Source: Zeugodacus cucurbitae (taxonomy: Eukaryota > Arthropoda > Insecta > Diptera > Tephritidae). From it: DNA of 64,000 bases. Every line of letters begins with the position of its first letter. Within the stretch, counting starts at the first letter, position 1. The stretch is from positions 32,197,501 through 32,261,500 of the forward strand of contig NC_071667.1 in assembly GCF_028554725.1 (NCBI RefSeq). The letters are read 5' to 3'. The notes under the pieces are model-generated. The model was not told the origin of the DNA and ran no database searches. It worked only from the letters and a program-made list of their open reading frames with translations. Made by a program: the position numbers and the translations under genes. Below are positions 11,211 to 23,087 of this stretch, piece after piece.

Positions 11211-12415
11211 ATTATACTCTCGCAGCAAATGTTGCTAAAGAGAGTATTAAAGTTTTGTTCACATAACGGTTGTTTGTAACACCCAAAACTAAACGAGTTA
11301 GATGTAGGGTTACATATACCAAAGTGATCAGGGTGAAGAGTGGAGTTCAAATCCGAATGTCTGTCTGTCCGTCCGTCCGTCCGTCCGTCCGTCTGTGGAA
11401 GCTGTAACTTGAGTAAAAATTAAGATATCTTGATGAAACTTGGCACCATAGGAAGGTTGCTTTCGAAAATGAGCAAAATCGGACCACTGCCACGCCCACA
11501 AAATGGCGAATACCGAAAACACATAAAGTGCCATAACTAAGCCATAAATAAAGCTATGGAAATAAAATTTGGTATGAAGGATCGCACTATGAAGGGGCAT
11601 ATTTGGATGTAATTTTTTTGGGGAAGTGGGCTTGGCCCCGCCCCCTACTAAGTTTTTTGTACATATCTCGCAAACCAATAGAGCTATATAAACAAAACTT
11701 TCTGCAGTCGTTTTTTTAACCCCTTCCTAATACAGTCCAAAAATTAAAGAAATCGGATCATAACCACGCCCACCTCCCATACAAAAGTTAGGTTGAAAAT
11801 TACTAAAAGTGGGTTAACTCACTAACGAAAAACGTCAAAAACACTAAATTTCACATAAGAAATAGCAGATGAAAGATGCACTCAGATTTTTTTACAAAAT
11901 GGAAAATGGGCGTGGCGTCGCCCACTTATGGGTCAAAAACCATATCTTAGGAACTACTCTACCGATTTCAACGAAACTTGGTTTGTAATAGTTTCCTTAT
12001 ATCCCAATGATATGTTGTGAAAATAGGCCAAATCGCTTCACAACCACGCCTACTTCCTATATACCAGAACTTTGAAGACGATCTGAATCGTTTACTTTAC
12101 AATATATAAAGTAAGTACTAGTGAAGATATCGGTGCAGAACTTTGCACAAATACTATGTTAATAGTGTGGCAGCCCCATTCTAAAAATCGCCGAAATCGG
12201 ACCATAGGTTTTTAAGGCCCCATATATTGAACACGAGGACCTCGGTGCTTCTAACCTAATATTATGGTTTCCAACTTTCAATGGACTTTTTACAATATAT
12301 ATGACGAATATGTGGGTCGAATGGTGTATTATATAATATAAATAAAGTTAAATAAATAAATTGCGAGAGTATAAAATGTTCGGTTACACCCGAACTTAGC
12401 CCTTCCTTACTTGTT
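11211..12415 (+). repeat. Family A copy A-5, complete
   Basis: About 1.2 kb. The 5' block is TTATACTCTCGC; GTCY repeats are at 11,359-11,393. GC-rich blocks alternate in orientation at 11,490, 11,626, 11,764, 11,908 and 12,043, that is every 135-144 bp. The 3' end has TTGCGAGAGTATA, a GTTCGG/CCGAAC hairpin and terminal CTTACTTG. Non-coding. Confidence 0.8.
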
Positions 12416-12447
12416 TTTGTCTTAAGTTGATGTTCTTACATTATTGT

Positions 12448-13447
12448 CGAAATGATTATGTGTTTTGTTTTGTCGTTTATTTAGTTTAGGATCGGTTTCT
12501 CTTATGAGAAACCAACAGTAGTCACCCATCATACCGACGTCCCAGAAACCTTGGTATCGATTCTTCTGCGCGATCGGGATCGAGGGCTTTTTGTTGCCAT
12601 TATGCAGTTATACGGCCTTCAAGCTCAGTTTATTGCTGTCTATGAACAATCGCCACTCCTCGGAATCCTATGGTTGACCAAACTCTTTGAATAATCCCGT
12701 AATGTCTTTGCAATAGCATACATTGTCTTCCTTCGTATAGTGTTTGGCAAATGGTCCGTGACGATTTCTATAATATGTCACCTTAACATGGGGTGACACG
12801 AATTGAAATTGTTGCATACGAGAGGCATGTAGCTCAGCTTTTTCCTTGGATAATTCCAAATCTCTAATCCAATCGTTTAGTTGCGCTTGTGATAGAACGT
12901 TTCTGTCGTTTTCCATTAAAAATTCATTACAACTTGATTTCCCATATTCATATGATCCTTTAGATACTGCTGTTGACAACGAAACTGAATACGCAACTTC
13001 AGCTGAATGTGGAACTGGCAATGAAACGGTAGGTACGTTAGCATAAATCACTTTTCTTGATTTTCCAAAGCCAAGTACTTTTGTCATACAAATATAACAA
13101 TCTTCTGAGTGGCATGTAGGTTCTCGCCATAACATTGTATCACCTCAAAAAGAAAAAAAATTAAAAATTACTATTAAATAAAAAGAAGCATAGTTTCATA
13201 ATTATAATACGTACTTTGTTGATCCTGATTCCCATTGAACCAATATTATTCGACACAAGGAACAAAAAATATTCGGAGTCCATGGTTTATCAATATTTTT
13301 AGGATCAATACCAAAATATTTTGAATATATAGATTGGATCGAATCTCTAAACTGCCTCCGATGCCGTACAAGAGTATATTCACCGCATATGTAACAGAAC
13401 ATATCCGGATCGTTGGTACACTCAAATTCTCGCGTACGTTTACTCAT
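12448..13447 (-). pseudogene. Cysteine-rich uncharacterised protein relic, unit 2
   Basis: Copy of 8080-9078. Blocks lie at 13,447-13,202 and 13,135-12,668. It differs from unit 1 by a few substitutions (for example E to K in the serine-rich part, F to L in NEFFMEN). The same TAG closes block 2, so the gene was already broken before the unit was duplicated. Confidence 0.6.
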
Positions 13448-14123
13448 TTATTTTTAAAAATAGCTCACCGTTTTTTAAATTGTAATTATAAACTGGAACC
13501 GGCGAGCCTTACAGATATTATGAACTTTCAAGGGGCATTTATCCTTATATATAGCTTGATCGCGAAAAAATAAAAAAGGCAAAACCTACCTAATCAAAAA
13601 AGTTCCTTCATATTAACGAGCCGGGAAAACAAAATACTACCTGCTGTTGATGTTGGCCTTAAAAAAATTAATGAATTTACCAAGATATATTTACCAAGAT
13701 ATTATTTGATTTTTTTAAAACGAATAGCGTTAGTTTATTTTAATTATATTCTAAAACAATCCCACCCCTACTTTACACACTATATACGCATATACGTATA
13801 CATTTAACTTTGCGCGACTTGGATATATTTATTTGATCATGTACAACTTTCCTATTTATACATGGATTTTGTTCGTTGGTAGCTTATTTTTTTTATAAAG
13901 AAACAGGACTTCATATAAAATAAAAAAATTTAAAAAATATACATTTAACTTTGCGCGACTTGGATATATTTATTTGATCATGTACAACTTTCCTATTTAT
14001 ACATGGATTTTGTTCGTTGGTAGCTCTGTGACATCACATTTCAAAATTTAGGGCAATATCGTTTCCCGCTCTGCTGCGTTCTGCGGGCCACATCTTGATT
14101 CAATTAATCGAACTACTGACTTA

Positions 14124-14139
14124 TAGCCTAGACAGACGA
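14124..14139 (+). repeat. Harbinger left terminal inverted repeat
   Basis: Sixteen bases identical to the reverse complement of 16,930-16,945. The match stops at the 17th base. Confidence 0.95.
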
Positions 14140-14435
14140 CATCGCTAATTTGCATTAGCGGCGATGATTTGCTTTAACTCGCGCATTAATTCATTTTAAA
14201 GCAAATTAGTAATGCACAAAAATTTCGTGCATTTAGCTGAATTTACCACATTTGTGCTGGCAATGCTGCCCAAAAATGCCCGATTTTTGCTATTGTGAAT
14301 GTTAATTGATAGAAAGAAGAAGAAGAAAACGTCAACAAATGATAGAAAGGAAAGCGTTAGAGGTAAGAAGTTTTAAATTTCTTTTTCAATTATGTGCAAG
14401 TTTATTGACAAAATCAAATTTTAATATTTTAGAAG

Positions 14436-15217
14436 ATGGCAGAAATTAAGCAGCGAGTGGTTTGGACTAGCACTGATGAATGTGTGTTAATTGACTTGTG
14501 GCGTGAGCGGGCCGATGATTTAAGACGTGCCAAGCGCAATTTGCATATATATGCCGATATATCTGTGCAAATGGCACATAAATTTACTCCGAAGGAAGTC
14601 CATATTAAAATTAGAAACTTATCACAAAGATACAGGTATACTATGCTATTATAAAACATTTTTAACATTATTAACCTTTGTGAAATTGTAGAGAAGAAAA
14701 GAAGAAAACTGGCCCATCGGGGGGCAGCCCATCGACGTGGAAATATTTTGATGCGGTGCATCAAATCATAGGGCTGACTGCAGCCAATAATGCAGAAATT
14801 TATGAATCATTAACTGTGGTAAGCTTAAATTTCATCTTTTTATTTCTTTATCGTATTAACTTAAAACAATTTTTTCTTTAGGACATATCGTCATCAACAT
14901 TGCTGCCGTTACCGCCATCTGTACCTGCAGCATCACCAGTAACAATGTCCCCGGAGCCGTTGTCGCCAGTAATACCATCGACCAGCTCGCCATTGTTGTC
15001 GCCACTGGATACCTCGTCCACATCCATGAGCACTTCTAAAAAGAGAAATTATATGGGTGAATTGGTGAAAGTGGCAAAACAACAACATGAATTGCTTAAG
15101 GTAGTGGTGGAAGATGGAAGAGATTTAAAAGAAAGAATCATTAATTGTATTGAAGAACAAAATAGTTCTACAAAAGAATTTATAAGTATTTTTAAAAATT
15201 TGTTGGAAAAAATGTAA
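14436..15217 (+). CDS. Harbinger Myb/SANT-like DNA-binding protein, three exons
   Basis: Proposed exons 14,436-14,635, 14,692-14,818 and 14,882-15,217 have GT/AG junctions and join in frame to 220 residues. A further small intron in the 5' leader (about 14,362-14,432) is likely, because AG lies just before the ATG. The N-terminus has the Myb/SANT-like trihelix pattern (VVWTSTDECVLIDLWRER) and exon 2 reads GPSGGSPSTWKYFDAV, typical of the accessory protein of PIF/Harbinger elements. A proline/serine-rich linker follows, then a charged helical tail that could be a coiled coil. In this family the protein binds DNA and brings the transposase to the nucleus and the ends. Start chosen as the first ATG before the domain. 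Confidence 0.85.
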
Positions 15218-15321
15218 ATATTATATTTATTTTGTATACTATTAGTAGTTATTTATTTTTATTATTATTAATATAAATGTAACTGAATTAAATGTTAATT
15301 TAAAAAGGAAATATTAAATAT

Positions 15322-16804
15322 TTAAAATAAAATGAAATGAATTAAAATGTAATGTAATAAATTGAATTTATTAATAATAAAAATAAATTTAAAAAAAGGA
15401 AATTTGAAATGAAAAATAAAATAGCTACCGTGGTATGTAACATAATTTGTACCGTTTTGAAATCTCATTGCTATGGCATTCCTAACCGCTGTCGCAGTTT
15501 GGTCATTTTCTCCTAATCTTGTTGTGTGATTGGGTTGATGTCTTCTTTCATCTTCTGCTGCTTCTTGTATCCATGCGGGAAAAACTTCATCGTTCTCAAT
15601 CTTTAGAAAATTATGCAAAATGCAACATGCTCTAATTATAATATTAACATTTTTAGGAGCAACTTGCAAGCCTCTTCCAACTTTACGGAAGCGCGCTTTA
15701 AGTTGACCAAAGGCATTTTCGATCACTCGGCGACATTTGGACAGTCGATAATTAAAGTGCTTTTCAACAGGCGATTGATTAACCCCATATGGATATGGTT
15801 TCATCATATGATGTGATAAACGAAAAGCTGAGTCGCCAATAAGAAGCACAGGTACATTGATGCCTTCAATTATTTCGCTATTTTCCTTAAAAATACGAGC
15901 GTGTTCATGAAATTTCTTAAGTGAACTCCTCTCAAATATGTACGAGTCATTATTTCTCCCAGTGGATCCTATGTTTATGTACGTGAACTTTGATCTGCAA
16001 GTTATAAGAAATGTAAACACATGTGTATGAGAATCAATACAGTCATAAATTTACCTCTGATCACAGCTTGCCAACAAAATGACTGAATACCAGCCTTTAT
16101 AATTGTAATAGTCTATGGCTTCCACTTTTTTGGGTTGCACTTCGATGTGGCAGCCATCAACAGCACCAAAGCATTGTGGGAACCCCATCAGTTTGAAACC
16201 TTCTACAATTCTTCTTAATTCTTGCGGATGTGGGGGGTATGCATTAATGCAATCCGAAAGAGTACCACATACTTCATGACAAAAATCGATCACAATTTCT
16301 CCAACTGTGCTGCGCCCAACGCCAAACAAACTAGCAACAGTCCTATATTCCGCTGCCGAACCCAAAGAAAAGAGTGCTATAGCTACTCTTTTTTCAAGTG
16401 AGATACAGCGCCTCATGTTGCTATCCATTTTTCCAATACTCTTTACCTTTTCGCACACTTTTTTGAATGCCCTTCTATCTAGCCGAAAATTTTCTTTGAA
16501 CCTTGAGTCATCCATGGTTGGGACATCGTGCTCCCAAAATATACCACCTCGATCCTTAAAATATGCAATTTTTGATTTCAATCCCAAATTGAAATAACTA
16601 TTTACTTACGAATTTCCAAATATGTCGATGGTGCTCCTGAGCGAATACAAGTCCAGCATGTATGATTTCGTTAAAATCCACTATTGCTTTTAATTGCACT
16701 TCATTATCTTGTAATGTATTTAATAACAATTTAATTCTTTCATTAAATTTCTTTTTGTTTTCCAAAAATACCAAAATTGCCATTAATAACTCTTTTTTAT
16801 CCAT
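15322..16804 (-). CDS. PIF/Harbinger DDE transposase (HARBI1-like), three exons
   Basis: Exons 16,804-16,610, 16,554-16,055 and 15,994-15,322, with GT/AG junctions, join in frame to 455 residues. The catalytic acids are visible: AVDGCHIEV (first D), IGDSAFRL (second D) and RRVIENAFGQLKARF (E). A helix-turn-helix region precedes them (YRTVASLFGVGRSTVGE). Length and order fit the family. The last 40 residues are hydrophobic and low in complexity and may be readthrough into AT-rich DNA. The start is ATG at 16,804; an alternative reading extends the frame upstream. No frameshift or stop is seen in the domain, so activity is possible but unproven. Confidence 0.9.
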
Positions 16805-16912
16805 TTTTATTTCACGTTTGTAATAAATAAACAAATTTCTCAATCAGCTGTATAAATGCACAAAATTTGTCGTCTGTCACTATAAAATTTCAATGCGCAT
16901 TATCATTTCTTA

Positions 16913-17709
16913 ATGCCAATTAATTTTGTTCGTCTGTCTAGGCTATTAGATCTAGAAAAACGAAACTTCGAAAGTGCGGGCAATGTGTTGGCTGAGATTT
17001 GGAGCAAGTTAGTCATTGATAATTTTCCAGTCGTTGATGAATATGTTGCACCAACTGTTACTGGACTGGATATTGAACAGGCTATGATGTTGAAAAATAA
17101 TACAACTTGGTATGCTAAACATGTACGTGAGTCACAATATTTTTTTCAAATAGTTAAATGTGAAACTATTGCATGTTGCGGTGTAAGACGTTCTAGTCTT
17201 TGGAAATTATTAAAAGAAGCATTTTTCCCACCACCTGTGTTAATTAAACAGACATCAGAAGGTTATAGAGTCACAGGGAGTGATGACAACGACGCTAAGT
17301 TTGCTCCATTATTACTACAGATATTATTAAATCTCCAAGCATCATCCCATCTAAACAAGTTCCATATTATAGTTATTGCCCTAGTGTCGAGTCATACTTA
17401 TTTAAAAGATCGTGTAGCATATGTGGCCTATATTTTTCTTCATATAAAGCCACCAATCAACACAAACAATCACATAAAAAACAAGAGCTGTTACCTATCG
17501 CGAAAATTCGTCCTCAAAGAATTGCGGCTAGACGTGCCCGAGAGATTCTCTGTTTAATGAATGATGACGATGCTTTATGAATGGAAGAAGATGTTGATGC
17601 GAAAGATGTTCCTGACATCCAAATTCAGAACGAAAATGAAGTGCCTGATTTACCAATAATAAATGATATAAAGGAGTGGGTAAAAAGTCCATGGACACAA
17701 GATGATTAA
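16913..17709 (+). pseudogene. Zinc-finger relic of unit 2, with a transposon-derived start
   Basis: Copy of 9685-10,515 whose first part is left behind at about 14,053-14,120, on the far side of the Harbinger element. An ATG at 16,913, inside the transposon end, opens a frame (MPINFVRLSRL) that crosses the inverted repeat and the TTA and continues into LDLEKRNFESAGN of the zinc-finger relic. The same -1 frame change as in unit 1 is needed near the finger, and a TGA at 17,578-17,580 cuts the acidic tail. Not a working gene. Confidence 0.6.
16930..16945 (-). repeat. Harbinger right terminal inverted repeat
   Basis: Mirror of 14,124-14,139, followed directly by the second TTA. Confidence 0.95.
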
Positions 17710-17815
17710 GTTTTGTGTTTTTAATTAGCATAATTAAGTATCTATTATTTCTTGACTAGTCATCCGTTGACTCTGTACTTTAATATTTAACTAAATGTTG
17801 ATTTGTTATTGAAGA

Positions 17816-18143
17816 CTAGCAGATCCGGCCACACGATTTGTGGCTAAGATATACAATCAATCTTGGTTAATTACAAAGTCGAGGTTGATTTATGTTAGAC
17901 AGCATGATGACAACTGATGCTACTTTTAAATGTAAAATTAAGTGGTGATAATCCAGGCAATTCCAATGATTATAAAAATCCTTTGGGATAGTTGGCTACG
18001 TCATCCTAATTTGTATCTGTGTCAGCTCACCTGTAAAGAAATTCTAAATTGTCGCATTGACATCGACGACATCTTTGTTTTTTGCGACCAATATTGGTCG
18101 TTCACTCAGCCAATTGTGGGTATTATATTGTTGTTTTTTGTCC
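17816..18143 (-). mobile_element. Helitron 3' end fragment, unit 2
   Basis: Same as 10,622-10,949, with the complement of CTAG at 17,816-17,819. Cut at the unit 2/unit 3 junction. Confidence 0.7.
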
Positions 18144-18144
18144 A

Positions 18145-18403
18145 TTTCGAAAGCAACCTCCTCAGGGTGCCAAGGAACATATGTTCCAAGTTTGATTAAG
18201 ATATCTTAATTTTTACTCAAGTTATCGCTTGCACTACAGACGGACGGACAGACATCCGGATTTCAAATCCACTCGTCATCCTGATCATTTATATATATAT
18301 AACTTCATATCTAGCTCTTATATTTCTTGGTGACACAAACAACCGTTATGTGAACAAAACTATTATACTCTGTGCAACATGTTGCGAGAGTATAACAATG
18401 TGT
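18145..18403 (-). repeat. Family A fragment A-6
   Basis: Same truncated piece as A-4, head to head with A-7. Confidence 0.75.
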
Positions 18404-19586
18404 TATTATACTCTCGCAGCAAATGTTGCTAAAGAGAGTATTAAAGTTTTGTTCACATAACGGTTGTTTGTAACACCCAAAACTAAACGAGTTAGATGTA
18501 GGGTTACATATACCAAAGTGATCAGGGTGAAGAGTGGAGTTCAAATCCGAATGTCTGTCTGTCCGTCCGTCCGTCCGTCCGTCCGTCTGTGGAAGCTGTA
18601 ACTTGAGTAAAAATTAAGATATCTTGATGAAACTTGGCACCATAGGAAGGTTGCTTTCGAAAATGAGCAAAATCGGACCACTGCCACGCCCACAAAATGG
18701 CGAATACCGAAAACACATAAAGTGCCATAACTAAGCCATAAATAAAGCTATGGAAATAAAATTTGGTATGAAGGATCGCACTATGAAGGGGCATATTTGG
18801 ATGTAATTTTTTTGGGGAAGTGGGCTTGGCCCCGCCCCCTACTAAGTTTTTTGTACATATCTCGCAAACCAATAGAGCTATATAAACAAAACTTTCTGCA
18901 GTCGTTTTTTTAACCCCTTCCTAATACAGTCCAAAAATTAAAGAAATCGGATCATAACCACGCCCACTCCCATACAAAAGTTAGGTTGAAAATTACTAAA
19001 AGTGGGTTAACTCACTAACGAAAAACGTCAAAAACACTAAATTTCACATAAGAAATAGCAGATGAAAGATGCACTCAGATTTTTTTACAAAATGGAAAAT
19101 GGGCGTGGCGTCGCCCACTTATGGGTCAAAAACCATATCTTAGGAACTACTCTACCGATTTCAACGAAACTTGGTTTGTAATAGTTTCCTTATATCCCAA
19201 TGATATGTTGTGAAAATAGGCCAAATCGCTTCACAACCACGTCTACTTCCTATATACCAGAACTTTGAAGACGATCTGAATCGTTTACTTTACAATATAT
19301 AAAGTAAGTACTAGTGAAGATATCGGTGCAGAACTTTGCACAAATACTATGTTAATAGTGTGGCAGCCCCATTCTAAAAATCGCCGAAATCGGACCATAG
19401 GTTGGACCATAGGTCGGTGCTTCTAACCTAATATTATGGTTTCCAACTTTCAATGGACTTTTTACAATATATATGACGAATATGTGGGTCGAATGGTGTA
19501 TTATATAATATAAATAAAGTTAAATAAATAAATTGCGAGAGTATAAAATGTTCGGTTACACCCGAACTTAGCCCTTCCTTACTTGT
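18404..19586 (+). repeat. Family A copy A-7
   Basis: As A-5, with a lost base at the block near 18,958 and a short deletion with a repeated GGACCATAGGT at 19,393-19,412. Complete 3' hairpin and terminal CTTACTTG. Confidence 0.8.
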
Positions 19587-19619
19587 TTTTGTCTTAAGTT
19601 GATGTTCTTACATTATAGT

Positions 19620-20618
19620 CGAAATGATTATGTGTTTTGTTTTGTCGTTTATTTAGTTTAGGATCGGTTTCTCTTATGAGAAACCAACAGTAGTCACCCA
19701 TCATACCGACGTCCCAGAAACCTTGGTATCGATTCTTCTGCGCGATCGGGATCGAGGGCTTTTTGTTGCCATTATGCAGTTATACGGCCTTCAAGCTCAG
19801 TTTATTGCTGTCTATGAACAATCGCCACTCCTCGGAATCCTATGGTTGACCAAACTCTTTGAATAATCCCGTAATGTCTTTGCAATAGCATACATTGTCT
19901 TCCTTCGTATAGTGTTTGGCAAATGGTCCGTGACGATTTCTATAATATGTCACCTTAACATGGGGTGACACGAATTGAAATTGTTGCATACGAGAGGCAT
20001 GTAGCTCAGCTTTTTCCTTGGATAATTCCAAATCTCTAATCCAATCGTTTAGTTGCGATTGTGATAGAACGTTTCTGTCGTTTTCCATTAAAAATTCATT
20101 ACAACTTGATTTCTCATATTCATATGATCCTTCAGATACTGCTGTTGACAACGAAACTGAATACGCAACTTCAGCTGAATGTGGAACTGGCAATGAAACG
20201 GTAGGTACGTTAGCATAAATCACTTTTCTTGATTTTCCAAAGCCAAGTACTTTTGTCATACAAATATAACAATCTTCTGAGTGGCATGTAGGTTCTCGCC
20301 ATAACATTGTATCACCTCAAAAAGAAAAAAATTAAAAATTACTATTAAATAAAAAGAAGCATAGTTTCATAATTATAATACGTACTTTGTTGATCCTGAT
20401 TCCCATTGAACCAATATTATTCGACACAAGGAACAAAAAATATTCGGAGTCCATGGTTTATCAATATTTTTAGGATCAATACCAAAATATTTTGAATATA
20501 TAGATTGGATCGAATCTCTAAACTGCCTGCGATGCCGTACAAGAGTATATTCACCGCATATGTAACAGAACATATCCGGATCGTTGGTACACTCAAATTC
20601 TCGCGTACGTTTACTCAT
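19620..20618 (-). pseudogene. Cysteine-rich uncharacterised protein relic, unit 3
   Basis: Copy of 8080-9078 (blocks 20,618-20,373 and 20,307-19,840). Private changes include G to E in YEYEKSS and A to S in the LSQSQLND stretch. The shared TAG is retained. Confidence 0.6.
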
Positions 20619-21225
20619 TTATTTTTAAAAATAGCTCACCGTTTTTTAAATTGTAATTATAAACTGGAACCGGCGAGCCTTACAGATATTATGAACTTTC
20701 AAGGGGCATTTATCCTTATATATAGCTTGATCGCGAAAAAATAAAAAAGGCAAAACCTACCTAATCAAAAAAGTTCCTTCATATTAACGAGCCGGGAAAA
20801 CAAAATACTACCTGCTGTTGATGTTGGCCTTAAAAAAATTAATGAATTTACCAAGATATACTTACCAAGATATTATTTGATTTTTTTAAAACGAATAGCG
20901 TTAGTTTATTTTAATTATATTCTAAAACAATCCCACCCCTACTTTACACACTATATACGCATATACGTATACATTTAACTTTGCGCGACTTGGATATATT
21001 TATTTGATCATGTACAACTTTCCTATTTATACATGGATTTTGTTCGTTGGTAGCTTATTTTTTTATAAAGAAACAGGACTTCATATAAAATAAAAAAATT
21101 TAAAAAATATACATTTAACTTTGCGCGACTTGGATATATTTATTTGATCATGTACAACTTTCCTATTTATACATGGATTTTGTTCGTTGGTAGCTCTGTG
21201 ACATCACATTTCAAAATTTAGGGCA

Positions 21226-22057
21226 ATATCGTTTCCCGCTCTGCTGCGTTCTGCGGGCCACATCTTGATTCAATTAATCGAACTACTGACTTAGATCTAG
21301 AAAAACGAAACTTCTAAAGTGCGGGCAATGTGTTGGCTGAGATTTGGAGCAAGTTAGTCATTGATAATTTTCCAGTCGTTGATGAATATGTTGCACCAAC
21401 TGTTACTGGACTGGATATTGAACAGGCTATGATGTTGAAAAATAATACAACTTGGTATGCTAAACATGTACGTGAGTCACAATATTTTTTACAAATAGTT
21501 AAATGTGAAACTATTGCATGTTGCGGTGTAAGACGTTCTAGTCTTTGGAAATTATTAAAAGAAGCATTTTTCCCACCACCTGTGTTAATTAAACAGACAT
21601 CAGAAGGTTATAGAGTCACAGGGAGTGATGACAACGACGCTAAGTTTGCTCCATTATTACTACAGATATTATTAAATCTCCAAGCATCATCCCATCTAAA
21701 CAAGTTCCATATGATAGTTATTGCCCTAGTGTCGAGTCATACTTATTTAAAAGATCGTGTAGCATATGTGGCCTATATTTTTCTTCATATAAAGCCACCA
21801 ATCAACACAAACAATCACATAAAAAACAAGAGCTGTTACCTATCGCGAAAATTCGTCCTCAAAGAATTGCGGCTAGACGTGCCCGAGAGATTCTCTGTTT
21901 AATGAATGATGACGATGCTTTATGAATGGAAGAAGAAGATGTTGATGCGAAAGATGTTCCTGACATCCAAATTCAGAACGAAAATGAAGTGCCTGATTTA
22001 CCAATAATAAATGATATAAAGGAGTGGGTAAAAAGTCCATGGACACAAGATGATTAA
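21226..22057 (+). pseudogene. Zinc-finger relic, unit 3
   Basis: Copy of 9685-10,515 with an extra private stop (TAA in the codon after RNF, near 21,314), the TGA shared with unit 2 in the tail, and an in-frame GAA gain just after it. The finger cysteines and histidines are unchanged. Tail stop at 22,055-22,057. Confidence 0.6.
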
Positions 22058-22163
22058 GTTTTGTGTTTTTAATTAGCATAATTAAGGATCTATTATTTCT
22101 TGACTAGTCATCCGTTGACTCTGTACTTTAATATTTAACTAAATGTTGATTTGTTATTAAAGA

Positions 22164-22835
22164 CTAGCAGACCCGGCCACACGATTTGTGGCTAAGATAT
22201 ACAATCAATCTTGGTTCATTACAAAGTCGAGGTTGATTTATGTTAGACAGCATGATGACAACTGATGCTACTTTTAAATGTAAAATTAAGTGGTGATAAT
22301 CCAGGCAATTCCAATGATTATAAAAATCTTTTGGGATAGTTGGCTACGTCATCCTAATTTGTATCTGTGTCAGCTCACCTGTAAAGAAATTCTAAATTGT
22401 CGCATTGACATCGACGACATCTTTGTTTTTTGCGACCAATATTGGTCGTTCACTCAGCCAATTGTGGGTATTATATTGTTGTTTTTTGTCCGGAAAGAGA
22501 CAGAAGAGACAGAAATGTGTTTGAAATGTTATTAATCCATCGAGGTGTCAACTGTGAGCTTACCAATTCTAATATCTAGCAACTCCTTCTACAATCGCAG
22601 TTTGATCTTGTCGCAAAAACATTTGTATGTATAAATAAACGATTTTTTATGCGCCGTACTTCCCAAATTATCAACTTGCATATCTGGAAAATTTTCGCTA
22701 TAGCGCTATTTTTGGCGATTTTGCAAACTGGTGTTTCGTTGATTTGCATTTTAGGAGTAATTTCAATGCCGAATATACAGTTTGTGTGCCTACTAACAGG
22801 TTGCCAAGTTGCCCCTATTCCCATTATGCTTTGAT
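22164..22835 (-). mobile_element. Helitron relic, longest of the tandem array
   Basis: Starts at the complement of CTAG (22,164-22,167) and, unlike units 1 and 2, continues past 22,490. The extra part matches in reverse the sequence at about 40,590-40,990 near the helicase remnant. No usable open frame. The 5' end was not found. Confidence 0.6.
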
Positions 22836-23056
22836 GGTGAAAATGAGTAAAATCGGTTCAGGAATTACTACGGTCCGCATATACAATATGATATGATAAT
22901 ATAATAATATAATATAATACATGATGATTTTCGTTGTTCTATTCTTCTTTATGAATATATGGGTCAGTATTGAGTGTTATATCTTAATAAAAATACATCA
23001 ATAAATTCCGAGAGTATAGTCGGTTGCACCCAAACTTAGCCTTTCCTTACTTGTTA
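22836..23056 (+). repeat. Family A fragment A-8 (3' end only)
   Basis: About 220 bp with AT-rich sequence, a mutated subterminal block TTCCGAGAGTATA near 22,996 and the terminal TCCTTACTTG at 23,043-23,053. The hairpin is degraded. Confidence 0.65.
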
Positions 23057-23087
23057 CAAATTGTTTCGGGCTATCGACACAACATTA

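Larger units (their letters stand above)
14124..16945. mobile_element. Complete PIF/Harbinger DNA transposon
   Basis: 2822 bp, bounded by 16-bp inverted ends TAGCCTAGACAGACGA and flanked by TTA on both sides (14,121-14,123 and 16,946-16,948), the 3-bp target type of this superfamily. The paralogous empty sites in units 1 and 3 (TTA at 9752-9754 and 21,291-21,293) confirm both boundaries to the base. It contains two convergent spliced genes: a Myb/SANT-like protein on plus and a DDE transposase on minus. Both are open when plausible introns are removed, so it may be autonomous. Harbinger elements are known to need both proteins. Confidence 0.95.
10948..18141. repeat. Tandem unit 2 of 3, carrying the Harbinger insertion
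   Basis: Same content as unit 1. Subtracting the transposon and its 3-bp duplication (2825 bp) leaves 4369 bp. It keeps the roughly 46 bp missing from unit 1. The junction to unit 1 at 10,948-10,949 joins Helitron-derived DNA to family A DNA at a shared CC. Confidence 0.9.
18142..22489. repeat. Tandem unit 3 of 3
   Basis: 4348 bp. It shows the same order and the empty Harbinger target site. Near 19,400 a small rearrangement replaces part of family A. At its right end the Helitron relic continues unbroken into 22,490-22,835, which identifies this as the ancestral right flank of the array. Confidence 0.9.
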
